Shown here: positions 42,944 to 52,904 of the stretch, piece after piece
How the letters are laid out: the number at the start of each line of letters is the position of its first letter
How positions within the stretch are numbered: position 1 is the first letter of the stretch
Assembly: GCA_022606425.2 (NCBI GenBank)
Contig: JAHDVF020000587.1
Coordinates: 186,001-250,000 of the forward strand
Length of the DNA stretch: 64,000 bases
Source: Lepidostoma basale
Lineage: Eukaryota > Arthropoda > Insecta > Trichoptera > Lepidostomatidae
Reading direction: 5' to 3'
Position numbers and translations under genes: made by a program
The notes under the pieces: model-generated
What the model saw: the letters and a program-made list of their open reading frames with translations, nothing else
Database searches by the model: none
What the model was told of the DNA's origin: nothing

Positions 42944-43671
42944 AAAAAAAAACCTATATATAAATTGATATATCATTGTAACACGAAACATCTGTCGCGT
43001 AAAATAAAATACAATTGTGATACATAAAACAAAGTTATTTAATTTTACAGTTTAAAATGTTAAGGCATCATAGTGTTTCTGCCAAAACAATGGACTATCA
43101 TAAAAAAATCATGAAAATCAAGATCACTTTTTATTCTTAATCTGTGTATATTCCAAGCAATAGTAAAACGCTGGAGCGCCCCTATTTATTTGTGGGGCGA
43201 ATATTCTTCTCACGGAGTGTTCCTCATTGAATATTCCTCTTTCGCCTCACAGACACCGACCAAAAAAACACACACACACCACCGTAGGTACGACCTCACC
43301 CGAGATCGTGAATAAATCATACCAAATCCGCTTTTTATCCGGAATAGGGAAATATGGAGTGCTGATACCCCCTCGTTCCGTATTCTGCCCGGCGGAGAAT
43401 GCCAGTTGTTTATGGAAAGTGGGTTTTGTAAATTCACAATTTTCTACGTGGTCCTACAGCATACGAGTATAGTGCTTCCTAATCAAATATTTTATGCGCG
43501 TATATTATATATTTATTTTGATATTCACTGAATTAACTCCATGATATCTTTTCTTGATACATATAATTGACATAAATCTAAGAATAATTTAATGCAGTAA
43601 CAATAATAATAGGTTTTTGAATGTATACATCCTATTTGTAGACAAATATTGGATTTCACCCATTGCGATTA
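42944..43671. other. Hammerhead-repeat remnant and unassigned sequence
   Basis: 42980-43100 carries CACGAAACATCTGTCGCG and CCAAAACAATGGACTAT, landmarks of the ACAGCTGT hammerhead family. 43110-43671 has no recognised feature. Confidence 0.4.
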
Positions 43672-43862
43672 TTGTATCTCAATAGAGACAAAGATGTAAA
43701 TTGTTTTTTTTTTTGTTTTTTTTTTGGGAAACAGAATATGGTCGTCGAGGCCTTTACAGGACTTATGACCTGTCATTGGTTGGGTTAAGCGATCACTTTA
43801 TGTTAACAACATTCCCCATTACGCCCTTCTTACGACCACCACGTCTGACAAATATTATATAA
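43672..43862 (+). repeat. TTGTATCTC foldback repeat, left arm
   Basis: TTGTATCTCAATAGAGACAA to CCACGTCTGACAAAT, with an inserted T-rich run at 43702-43724. Right arm absent. Confidence 0.65.
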
Positions 43863-43991
43863 ATCGCTAATTTTTGATTGGGTACTGACTACTCAACACA
43901 GGAACGCGCGTTTTTATTTTAGCACCGTAAGGGAAAGGTTAATAGCACCAACTCTTTATATCTCACTTTTCAAGCATTCATTTGTTTAGAC

Positions 43992-44333
43992 CAGTGATTC
44001 CCAAAGTGGTCAATATAGACCCCCAGGGGTCCACGACAACTTCCAAGGGGTCTACGACAGTTGCAAAAAAATTTGGGGGTTCATGAAATGTAAATATTGA
44101 AACGCAGTACGAATATCGAAATCGTTTTTTTTTGCTCATTTGACATTTTTGGTGAAAATCGGACGATGGAAATTTTTTTTTTCTTCTTTTTTTTAGTTCG
44201 ACAGCGACTTCCGGCCAGTAGAATTCAGCAATGACCAATTTTTTTTAGCATTCAATTAGGACAGCAGGGGGTCCATAGAAAATAGAAAGAATCGGCAAGG
44301 GGTCTACGCCACAAAAAAGTTTGGGAACCTCTG
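43992..44333. mobile_element. hAT-type MITE with 8-bp duplication
   Basis: Termini CAGTGATTCCCAAAG and TTTGGGAACCTCTG. Flanks GTTTAGAC (43984-43991) and GTTTAGAT (44334-44341). Internal AGGGGTC(C/T)ACGAC repeats. Sister of 31447. Confidence 0.8.
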
Positions 44334-44341
44334 GTTTAGAT

Positions 44342-44981
44342 ACTGAATTTTCTTAAGTTTAAGATTACGATCTCTTATTAGTATTCTGAAGAGTGTTCGT
44401 AATGTTAAATAATTTATTGGATAAGAAAAATATGCGGTGTATGATCTTTATCAAGATAATATTTTGAATATGATTATGAATTTAAAAAGTGTCGTGCGAA
44501 GCGTGTTACAATCGCGAGAACACCTCGCAGCCTCTGATACATCGGTTCGTTGAGTCGCTATCCTCCAAATTTGGCCTCTTCCATAATATATCGGGCCGGA
44601 TATTCATCTCCCGGGATGATATTTTATTCACGGCGCGATCAGCTGTTCCCTTTCCGAAGATTATCCCGGATAAAGGGTCGCGCCGGATTGTCGACTTTCT
44701 TTGTAAATTTTGCCAAAATCACTTTCTCCTTACACAAAAGGGAAGCGCTGAATTTTAAATTTGTACGGGAGCCGTGCGCGCCGGGGTTCTTTTGTTATAC
44801 ATTTATTCAAATCCAGAAATACCATTTTATTATTACTCTCTTTCTAAATATGGCCTCTTGGAGTGTGCCTTTCGATTCGGTATATTATAATGATGATACT
44901 TCGTATAAAATGATTCTTATCAAATAGCAGAACGAACGTGGTTTAACTATGGAAGATTTAACCTTTGGTTGTTTGGTGATA
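44342..44981. other. Unassigned sequence
   Basis: Two overlapping frames at 44489-44927 have no known domain or clear splice sites. It could be unique host DNA. Confidence 0.35.
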
Positions 44982-45890
44982 GGGTTGGGGCAGGCAACAA
45001 AGTGAATGCGAAAACTTAAAGTTGTCATCGCAAACAAAAACCTGTCCAAAAAAGCTAGAATGGCAGTGCACAATGGTGTTCTTCTACCGACCCTTATGTA
45101 TGGAAGTGAAGCATGGAACTGGCAATAGAAGGATGAAAATAGAATAAATGCAGTAGAAATGAGATCTCTAAGACGAATGTGTCGCAAATCTGTATATGAT
45201 AGAGTGACAAATGCAAGTATAAGAAGTGAATGTGGTGCGATTGAAAGTGTTATAAACAAAATAAGGAAAGGGTCATTAAGGGGGGATATTGAAAGAAGGG
45301 TTGGGGCAGGCAACAAAGTGAATGGTGCAGTTAAAGTTGTCATCGCAAACAAAAACCTATCCAAAAAAGCTAGAATGGCAGTGCACAATGGTGTTCTTCT
45401 ACCGACCCTTATGTATGAGAGTGAAGCATGGAACTGGCAAAAGAAGGATGAAAATTGAATAAATGCAGTAGAAATGAGATCTCTAAGACGAATGTGTCGC
45501 AAATCTGTATATGATAGAGTGACAAATGCAAGTATAAGAAGTGAATGTGGTGCGAATGAAAGTGTTATGAACAAAATAAGGAATGGGTCATTAAGATGGT
45601 TTGGACACATGGAAAGAATGAATGAAGTCAGAATGGTAAAGAAGGTATATGTAAACGGCGTGATCGGAGCTAGAAATAGAGGAAGGCCGAGGAAAACGTG
45701 GCAAGATCAAATCAATCAAATATTGTATGTCGGTCACGTGAGGAGTCGGAAAAATCGACGTGCGTGCATGACAAGATGTATGAATGTAGAGGAATCGACA
45801 GAAGTATGTCAGCCCAGAACAATGTGGCGTTCCATTATTTCTGCCTACCCCTCCGGGGAGACGGCGTGATGGTAAGTTAAGTTATGTTAA
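44982..45890 (+). mobile_element. TTAG-tailed LINE, tandemly duplicated copy
   Basis: The segment from GGGTTGGGGCAGGCAACAAA to SLR is present twice with a 316-bp period (44982 and 45298). The second unit continues to the complete C-terminus (KTWQDQINQILYVGHVRSRK, SAYPSGETA) and tail. Encoded landmarks are GDIERRVGAGNKVNGAVKVV, MAVHNGVLLPTLMYESEAWN and RRMCRKSVYDRVTNASIRSE. One stop (DEN-stop-INAV) separates the frames. Confidence 0.85.
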
Positions 45891-45972
45891 GTTTTTTTGA
45901 ACCATAGACTTGAAAAAATGATGTTCCACTTTAATTTATTAAGTATTTTTATAAAATAAAAATAACAACCAC

Positions 45973-46001
45973 GACATGTTTCGGAGTACCTCCATCCTCA
46001 A
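45973..46001 (-). ncRNA. Hammerhead-like motif, ACATGT stem III
   Basis: TTGAGGA (C3 changed to T), T, GGAG-GTA-CTCC stem II, GAAA, ACATGT, C. One core substitution only. Confidence 0.55.
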
Positions 46002-46007
46002 TTGTAA

Positions 46008-46258
46008 ATATATCTTCTTCACAGTCGTATTCCTCATGATTGAGAGTCGTGTCCATCCTGAAAAACAATTGACCATGGCACGCCATGCGCTCTTGTCACC
46101 CGTCAGTCTCCAGGCTGCAGCTAATGAGAGTCCAGTCAGATCCCTGATTTGATCGGACCAGCGGCTCGGAGGTCGTCCCTGTGGTCGCCTTCCCTCCACT
46201 TTGCCCATTATGATGAGCTTTTCAAGGTTGTCTTGATCTCTCCGGGGACCATGCCATG
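46008..46258 (-). mobile_element. RTE-like LINE fragment
   Basis: The minus strand encodes PRRDQDNLEKLIIMGKVEGR, RPQGRPPSRWSDQIRDLTGL and WRLTGDKSAWRAMVNC. TCTTCTTCA marks a GAAGAA-type tail at 46013. Joined in frame with the next LINE. Confidence 0.75.
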
Positions 46259-46261
46259 TTT

Positions 46262-46655
46262 TACCTCGGTCTGCCTCGACCCCGTACTCCATTTACATCA
46301 CTCCACTTAACCATTCTTTCTCCATCCATGCGCTCCATATGTCCGAACCAACGCAGCGATCCTTTCATAATTTAATAGTTCATAATACCTTCTTCCGCTC
46401 TACATTCCTTTCTTATATCAGCATTTGAGATTCTGTCGTATATCGTTCTACCACACATACGTCTTAGGGACCTCATCTCTACCGCATTTATTATGCTCTC
46501 ATCCTTCTTCTGGCAATTCCATGTTTCGCTTCCATACATTAAGGTTGGGACCAGAACTCCACTGTGAACGATCTTTTTCGCTTTCATTGATAAATTCTTG
46601 TTTCCAATAACTATTTTTATAAAGCTCCATTCCTTTATTGTCAAGTGAATTCTGC
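46262..46655 (-). mobile_element. TTAG-family LINE internal fragment
   Basis: Minus strand: VLVPTLMYGSETWNCQKKDE, MRSLRRMCGRTIYDRISNAD and RAEEGIMN (the GTTT-tail subfamily sequence). Tail missing. Confidence 0.75.
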
Positions 46656-46664
46656 ACCATAATT

Positions 46665-47040
46665 ATAATAATAATAAATTGGATGATTTATAGAGCGCCA
46701 TTTTTATGAATTAATCATCTCATGAGCGCTGTAGCTCCATTTTATGAACTAGTTGAAGTTAAACATTTTAGTTTAAATAAACATTTTTGTTCAGAATAAA
46801 CATTTTGTTAAAAATAAACATTTTGTTAAAAATTAACATTTTGTTAAAAATAAATCATTTGTTAAAAATAAAACATTAAAATTGCGACTGCCTCGCATTC
46901 AGATATGTGATGCAGAGTTCAGATATGTAGGCGGGTGCCATTCCATGCAGCGCCTTAAATACAGTCCAGCAGAGCTTATATTGTATTCTTTCCGGACATT
47001 TCAGCCAATGGAGCTCCTTAAGCACCAGACTATACCTTAC
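46665..47040 (-). mobile_element. CR1-like LINE 3' end, subfamily D
   Basis: ATT tail, hairpin (about 46693-46728), then minus-strand SLVLKELHWLKCPERIQYKL and FKALHGMAPAYISELC. An AACATTTTGTTAAAAAT unit is tandemly repeated four times at 46795-46875. Confidence 0.75.
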
Positions 47041-47150
47041 ACCAGACCAAAAACAGTGTGACAATCACACTGCCATCCGCCGAGAAATCGAACCCGGGAC
47101 CTTCGATATGGCAGTCAGAGCTCATTCTGTCACGAAGGTCGACGGGTCGA
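47040..47150 (-). mobile_element. tRNA-derived SINE, head
   Basis: AAATCGAACCCGGGACCTTC is the reverse of the B-box region. The body is cut short. It lies between two CR1 copies. Confidence 0.7.
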
Positions 47151-47154
47151 AATA

Positions 47155-47690
47155 ATAATAATAATAAATTGGATAATTTATAAAGCGCCATTTTTATGAA
47201 TTACTCATCTCAAGGGCGCTGTAGAAGATGCTCCGTTTTATCAACTAGATAATAATAATAATGATAAAAAATATATATAAACATATTTAGTATGAGGGCT
47301 GCACCTGACGAAATCGATCAGCCCTTCCTGTCAGGAAATGATAATTTGAAAAGGTGCGTTTTGAGTCTCGATCTAAACTCTGATTGATTCTCAATGCACT
47401 TAAGGTCTGCTGGAAGACTGTTCCAGGCTGAAGGGCCGGCTACCGCGAAGGCTCGGTCGCCAAAGTTTGTGCTTGGACAGCGTTTTGGCACAGTCAATCT
47501 ACCGATCGCAGAAGACTTAGCTGATCGCAATGTAGACTGTCTAGCATTCAGGTTCTCGTTGATGCAGAGTTCAGATATATAAGCTGGTGCCATTCCATGC
47601 AACGCCTTATAGACCGTCCAGCAGAGCTTGTATTGTATCCTTTCTGGACATTTCAGCCAGTGGAGCTCCTTAAGATGCTGTGTCGTGAAA
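47155..47690 (-). mobile_element. CR1-like LINE 3' end, subfamily D
   Basis: Open for 94 residues on the minus strand (47318-47602): HGMAPAYISELCINENLNAR, QSTLRSAKSSAIGRLTVPKR, CPSTNFGDRAFAVAGPSAWN and FRSRLKTHLFKLSF. Hairpin at about 47186-47221, ATT tail at 47153-47166. It lies only about 60 bp upstream of the host exon. Confidence 0.8.
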
Positions 47691-47749
47691 GTCGAAGGTG
47701 TTATGGTAATTTTCCGTCACATGTGTTAACGTTGTTATTTTTGTTCCAG

Positions 47750-47972
47750 CAACAGAGACCAGATCTTCCTCGTCTGCTGCAGCAGATGCACGCGCAGCAG
47801 GTGCCCGCCCCTCCACTGCCCGTGCCGCTGCTTCCTCACGCCGCGCTTCCCCCGCCCGCCGCCGCCGGGGCGCTGCTGGGCATCGCGGCGCACCCCCACC
47901 ACGCGCTCGCCGGCATGCCCAAACCAGACATGCAGCACGCGCGCCAACTGGAAGACGGCAAACCCAACAACG
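47750..47972 (+). CDS. Internal exon, probable groucho/TLE co-repressor
   Basis: A pyrimidine tract and TTGTTCCAG acceptor precede 47750 and a CG-GTATGT donor follows 47972. The 223-nt exon is open in phase 0 and leaves phase 1 at its end. It encodes QQRPDLPRLLQQMHAQQVPA, then PPLPVPLLPHAALPPPAAAG, ALLGIAAHPHHALAGMPKPD and an acidic LEDGKPNN. GC content and codon choice contrast sharply with the flanks. QQ(M/I)HAQ...PP..LPPH...GLLAL followed by a charged stretch ending NN is the pattern of the Groucho/TLE Q-to-GP linker, from memory of the family. Groucho is a nuclear WD40 co-repressor recruited by Hairy, Runt and similar factors. The Q and WD40 exons are not in the window. Another proline/histidine-rich nuclear protein is possible, so no symbol is given. 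Confidence 0.6.
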
Positions 47973-47999
47973 GTATGTTCTCTTTTTATACTCGTAACA

Positions 48000-48130
48000 A
48001 GAATTTAATTTTAACCCTTAGAACTCAGTTGGCGCCGTATTTGCGCCATACTTTTTTATTTGGCGCCGTATTTGCGACATAATATTTTTTATATGGCGCC
48101 GTATTTGCAACTTATTTTCAATATGTCGCA
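48000..48130 (+). repeat. Tandem GGCGCCGTATTTGCGAC unit
   Basis: Three imperfect copies of TTGGCGCCGTATTTGCG(A/C)CATA at 48028-48115, just inside the intron after the exon. Confidence 0.6.
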
Positions 48131-48199
48131 AATAAACACATGATGAGATTAGTTCCAATATTTATTTTGTTACTGTTAAAATTTAAAACACTGTTATAA

Positions 48200-48345
48200 T
48201 ATCACAAGTTATTTTTATTCACTAAGAGTGTCGCGACAGCTGTTTCGCCAACCGATATTGGCATCATCAGGTGTTACAATAAACAGTAATAATGTTGAAG
48301 TATCATAGAGTTTCGGCCAAAACAATGGACTATTTATTTATTTTG
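48200..48345 (-). repeat. Hammerhead repeat, ACAGCTGT family
   Basis: Contains the ribozyme-like core (48235-48270) and the TTGAAGTATCATAGAGTTTC and CCAAAACAATGGACTAT blocks that recur at 43060-43100 and 32000. Confidence 0.6.
48235..48270 (-). ncRNA. Hammerhead ribozyme motif, full core
   Basis: CTGATGA, T, stem II GCCAAT-ATCG-GTTGGC (one G-U), GAAA, palindromic ACAGCTGT, C, then GCGACA, which can pair distally with upstream TGT for stem I. With 31884 this is the best preserved motif. Confidence 0.7.
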
Positions 48346-48600
48346 TGTTTTTAATACGAGTTAACTACACTGATGAAATGGTTATGTATCCCGAAACATG
48401 AGTTTAGGTGTTTTTATTTATTTGTATTAAAAAATAAAGTGTTGTAATACAAAGAAAAAAAATATGTTTAAAAAGTATTTGAATAAATCTAACTACACTT
48501 AATATGACAATACTTTCTTTCACTTAACACAGACATGTTTCGGTTATAACATAACCATTATAACGTACACAATTTTAATTTTATATATTCAAATATGAAT
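48346..48600. repeat. Hammerhead-repeat remnants
   Basis: At 48370-48412 (+) CTGATGA is kept but stem II is poor, with GAAACATGAG. At 48532-48563 (-) only GTTAT/ATAACC, GAAA and ACATGT-C remain. Confidence 0.4.
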
Positions 48601-49080
48601 CCCCAACACGAAGGCGAATATAGAAGAAGTATTTTGTTCAAATATTAAAAAAATATAATGTTTTCACGGAGCTTTTCCTCCAATTACATACTACGATTTT
48701 GTTATTAGCATTCCCCTTTGCCTGATAGATCGCGCTAACACTTTTCGGCAGTACATTAACAGAACCTATGCATAGCAGTAAGCTACTGTCGCGCCACTCA
48801 CGGAATGCAAAATGTAAATGAACAGTCGGGAAACGGAGCCACTCGCTATGATTTTGTAATTAAATTTCCTTCCGTCGAAAGCTTGTAAGGACGTCTAGAA
48901 AACACTTCAAATTTAATAACTGCCATAGAAAGGGTAAAAAGTCTCTTTTCCAGCGTCAACAGTCCTCCAAACGAGTTTTAATGTAGCCAAAGAAATCACT
49001 GCAATGCTCTGCGGTGTAGTAATTTTAAAAAACTGTAATAAATAATAAATCAATTTATTTATTAATACGAATGAAAACGT
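48601..49080. other. Unassigned sequence
   Basis: Unique-looking, moderate GC. No ORF or splice-bounded exon supported. Confidence 0.35.
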
Positions 49081-49159
49081 CTATTTTCTAGAAGTTTTAT
49101 TATATTTTATGTGAATAGCATGTTTCGCCTGTCTGAGGCATTATTAAATGTGACATTCG
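49081..49159 (-). repeat. Hammerhead-repeat remnant
   Basis: The minus strand has TTAATAA, T, GCCT/AGGC, GAAACATG-C. Same family as 8488-8518. Confidence 0.4.
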
Positions 49160-49288
49160 ATAATCAAATCAAATGAAATCAGTTTATTTACTCAATAGGC
49201 ATTACAAACAGCATATTTGTTTAAAGCATCAATTGAGTACAGGTAAAATATTACACATACAACATAATACCAGGAACGCATTAGAGAT
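49160..49288 (-). mobile_element. Jockey-like LINE 3' tail
   Basis: AAATCAAATGAAATCAG tail and TTGAGTACAGGTAAAATATT. It is interrupted at 49288 by the next element and resumes at 49772. Confidence 0.65.
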
Positions 49289-49771
49289 TGTTCTTCTTCT
49301 TCTTCTTCTTTGCTAGCCTTCGTCCCTCCACTGCTAGATATAGGCCTCTTCCAATTTCCTCCACTCGTCTCTATCCTGCCCCCTTTGCATCAAAGATTGG
49401 CCTTCCGATACTTCGCCTATTTGCCCATGGTCTCCAACTGAGTATCCTGGGTGTCCATCTGTTGCCACCCTGTCTAGCCAAGTGTCCAGCCCATTGCCAT
49501 TTCAATTTTGCCACTCGGTCCATGACGTCAGCAACCCTGGTGCGGCGTCTGATTTCTTCATTCCTTATGCGGTCACGCAAGCTCACACCAAGATCTGTCT
49601 TGCCATGGACCTCTGTGTACACTTGAGCCTGTGGACACTTTTTGCTGCAAGAGTTGTCGTCTCTAGTCTGTATGTCATCATGGGCAGTATACACATGTCG
49701 TAGACCTTTCTTTTGAGACAAACCGGTATTTCAATTGACAACATCATTTTCAAAGACATGTCTCAGTTTAC
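49289..49771 (-). mobile_element. RTE-like LINE with 10-bp duplication
   Basis: CATTAGAGAT flanks both ends (49279-49288, 49772-49781). A (TTC)5 tail, then minus-strand MSQKKGLRHVYTAHDDIQTR, TDLGVSLRDRIRNEEIRRRT and KLKWQWAGHLARQGGNRWTP. One frameshift near 49440. 5'-truncated. Confidence 0.85.
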
Positions 49772-49781
49772 CATTAGAGAT

Positions 49782-50377
49782 GGTTATTGATGGACAAATA
49801 ATTATTTGGGTAGGTCCAGAAATATTGGAAAGTGTTTCTTGGAACTCGTTAAGAAATTTTATGACAATGATTACATAGTTAGGGGATACTAAATGATATT
49901 ATATAAATCAAAAATAAGTTATTTGAGGTAGGACGAAATAAAGTGTTTCTAAGAAAAACATCTTGTTACATTTCTTCTATATACGCCAATCTTTCTTCTA
50001 TCTATATATTCAATCAATTTCTTCTATATACGGCAAGCCGTAGATTTAATCGATGTATTCTTCTCTTCTGCATCTGAAATGTGAAATAAATACAGTGCAG
50101 AATCAAGAGTTCTTTGAATCTAATTATATATCGGAACTACATTAAGGAGTGGGGATGAATATATGTTAGTTTGTTCATTGATTAAAGTTAAATAAGGGTT
50201 TTTGTTATCCTTTTTAATTTCTAATTATTCCAATAGGTTTAGAGTGTACCCTTTATAATGAATATGTAGCGGAATTGGTACGTTATTTGGATCTAGGTAT
50301 GTTTATTGTCTAGTAGATGTTTGGCAAATTGGGAGTTTGATTTAATCTATCGTGTTTGAACTTCCACATTTGTCTTT
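49782..50377. other. Unassigned sequence
   Basis: AT-rich. TTTCTTCTATATACG is repeated at 49972 and 50020. No gene. Confidence 0.35.
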
Positions 50378-50418
50378 ATTTCGACAGCGAGCCTGGCGAA
50401 ACCGTTCGCTGTCGAAAT
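50378..50418. repeat. Hairpin from a collapsed hammerhead repeat
   Basis: ATTTCGACAGCGA and TCGCTGTCGAAAT are inverted around GCCTGGCGAAACCGT, the 3' part of the ACCGGT-family core. Confidence 0.55.
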
Positions 50419-50456
50419 ATAGACAAAAGTGAAAGTAGTTAAAAAAAATTTTTTTT

Positions 50457-50640
50457 AACTAACTAACTAACTAACCATCATGCGTCTCCCCGAAGGGGTA
50501 AGCAGAAAGAATGGACTGCCACACTTTTCTTCCCTGACATATTTCTCTCGCTTCCTCAACTTTCATACATCGTGTCATGCACGCGTGTCGATTTCTCTGA
50601 CTCCTCACATGGCCGACATTCAATACTTGATTTATTTACA
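50457..50640 (-). mobile_element. TTAG-tailed LINE 3' end
   Basis: (AACT)4 tail and the last about 160 bp. Truncated at TTGATTTATTT. Confidence 0.7.
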
Positions 50641-51100
50641 CCGTTTTATTTAATTATTAATCGAGATTTATGTTGAGTTTGCTCTACCGCAGTTGCGGGT
50701 TGCGATTTTTTATGTGAGCACCTTCGAGTGTGTCTGCTCGACGTCTTTTATTCAGTTTTAAGGGGTGGGGGTGGGTCCCGGCTCGCGGAAACGAGACGCG
50801 CCTCGATGGCCCTCGTGCCCTTGCGACACTCGCTCCCCGAAGGCCCTAGAAGGGTCTGCAAGTGTGGAGAGACCTACACGAGTGTGGCTTGTAAACGAAT
50901 ACGCCATATTCCCGCCTTTGGAGAGAGAAAAAAAATCACACCCCTTTTTGAACGCTCGAAAAATCCTTTTCATAATTTTCAGCGAGCTTGCAACGCAAAG
51001 AGCAGCCATTAGACTAACAGGTTAATTTGGAGACATTTTATTATTATTAAAATTTATTCCAACTATTTCGTTTATTTTTTAACCATTCAACATATCTAAC
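50641..51100. other. Unassigned GC-richer sequence
   Basis: 50760-51025 is open in several frames on both strands, which suggests base composition and not coding. No splice-bounded exon that I would call. Confidence 0.35.
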
Positions 51101-51700
51101 AAACTAACTAACCATCACGCCGTCCCCCCGAAGACAAAAAGAATGGACTGCCACACATTTCTTTCCTGACATTTCTCAATTCGCTTCCTCAACATTCATA
51201 TATCATGTCGTTTTCTCCGTAAAAAAATAAAAAAATGGAACGCCACACTGTTCTGTCCTGACATACTTCTCTCGATTCCTCTTCATTCATACATCTTGTC
51301 ATGCACGCACATCGATTTCTCTGACTCCTTATGTGACCGACATTCAATATTTGATTTATTTGATCGTGCCACTTTTTCCTCGCTCTTCCTCTATTTCTAT
51401 CTCCGTTCAGGTCGTTAACCATATACCTTCTTCACAGTGGCGGTACTCCCTTAGAAGCCCAGAAGCGCGGCTTGCGTAAGAAATTTTGAATAAAACCCCT
51501 TAAATCTAAGTAATCATGCCCCCGCATAAACCAACAACCCACCAAATCACCATCCAAGAAAGTTCCCATCAGACGTAAGAGCTGAACCTCTGTTAGCCAG
51601 AAGAGGTTTTGATTCAAAATTTCTTACGCAATCCGGGCTTCTGGGCTTCTATGGGAGTACCGCCGCTGTTTCTTCACCATTCTGTCTTCACTCATTCTTT
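51101..51700 (-). mobile_element. Two TTAG-tailed LINE 3' ends, second split by a MITE
   Basis: 51101-51220 is a scrap with tail. 51235-51434 plus 51669-51700 is a second, better copy (RNRGRARKKWHDQINQILNV) interrupted by the hAT MITE. Confidence 0.7.
51435..51668. mobile_element. hAT-type MITE with 8-bp duplication
   Basis: Termini CAGTGGCGGTACTCCC and GGGAGTACCGCCGCTG. Flanks CTTCTTCA and TTTCTTCA differ at one base. Sister of 26691, about 80% similar by eye. Confidence 0.8.
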
Positions 51701-52234
51701 TAATTAATTATTGTACGTGTCAGAAATTGTTATGCGATAACATCAAAGTTTTTAATGATTAATTGACACCATTATCTCGTTCCTTGACGGCAGATTTCGT
51801 AGAATGGGTAGGCACACATTTCTCCAAATAAATAATTCCTCGATTTAAATCCAAGATCGTTTAATATTTCCATCACACTTCGCGTTGCCCTCGGATCCGA
51901 TATGGCATTTCATTTAGAGGCGTTAATTACCATCTTAAATTTTCCTCCCTCTCTCGCGGCACGTCTCCAGCCCGCCCCCTGACAAGCGCCCCTAAAACTT
52001 CGGCATTTTTTCAAATTTGTGCCGAGTTCATATCCATTCCTCCCGCCATTATTCATCTGCTTTTGAGAATAGCGGTAAGGGTTGTCCGAAACATATTAAA
52101 TTTATACTTCTTTTTGAGTGTTTATTAAAGGGTGAAATCCAGATCTACGCGCGCACTCTGTTACGGAAGTGCGATATGATGAAGTTAGCCATCAATGATT
52201 AATAATGGTCGGACATTTGATGCGTGCGAACTCA
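51701..52234. other. Unassigned sequence; dispersed repeat at the right
   Basis: 52136-52232 is the repeat shared with 2255-2352. The rest (51720-52130) is unremarkable. Confidence 0.4.
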
Positions 52235-52329
52235 AATCAAATCATATACGTTTATTATCTCAACAGACACTACAAACAATATTAACGTTTAAGGCATCTA
52301 TTGAGTACAGGTAAAATATAATACCAGGA

Positions 52330-52701
52330 CAGGCCCATAATGACTTAAGGAATCGAAGCAAGAACGGGCACTATCAGAACCAAACATATTTTAAGAGTAG
52401 CAGAAATGAGAACATTGCGACCTATTGTGGGGAGAACCCTTAGAGATTGTATACCCGATGAAGAAATCCGCAAATACTGCAAAATTAAGGACCTAGTGAG
52501 ATGGAGTAGGCAGAGAAGACGATTCTGGAGGGACCACATCGAGAGAATGGATACAGAATTCCTGAGATCGTGATGCACGAGACTCCAGAGGGCCGTCGAC
52601 CACCAAAGAGATGGAGAGAAGGCTGGTCGTCTTCATGACAGGAAGAAATTTGATATCCTGCATAAATAGATCGCAAGATCTACAATCAGAATAAGTAGAA
52701 G
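52330..52701 (+). mobile_element. RTE-like LINE with 12-bp duplication
   Basis: ATAATACCAGGA flanks both sides (52318-52329 and 52702-52713). Plus strand: TKHILRVAEMRTLRPIVGRT, LRDCIPDEEIRKYC, VRWSRQRRRFWRDHIERMDT, then a frameshift. Ends in AAGTAGAAG. Confidence 0.8.
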
Positions 52702-52904
52702 ATAATACCAGGAACGCATGAGAGATGGTTCGATATTAGAAATACAAGATACTCTCTAAAGTCAAGAGTATTTGTTTTATGAATCTACTTTCACTAATAT
52801 GAAAAACGTCGATCTCCTAGGAGACCGCGTTCAGCAAACTAATTGCTCTTCCCACCGGTGTCACTAGAGGCAGGTTGGTTCTGGCAGCCGGTAGGTAAAA
52901 CAAT

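Noticed and set aside
44885..45610. A 241-codon open frame on the minus strand, the longest in the window
   Set aside because: It is the antisense of the duplicated TTAG-tailed LINE and inherits its length from the sense protein and the duplication.
50728..51025. Overlapping GC-rich open frames on both strands
   Set aside because: Frames open in both directions suggest composition. No splice sites or domain supports an exon.
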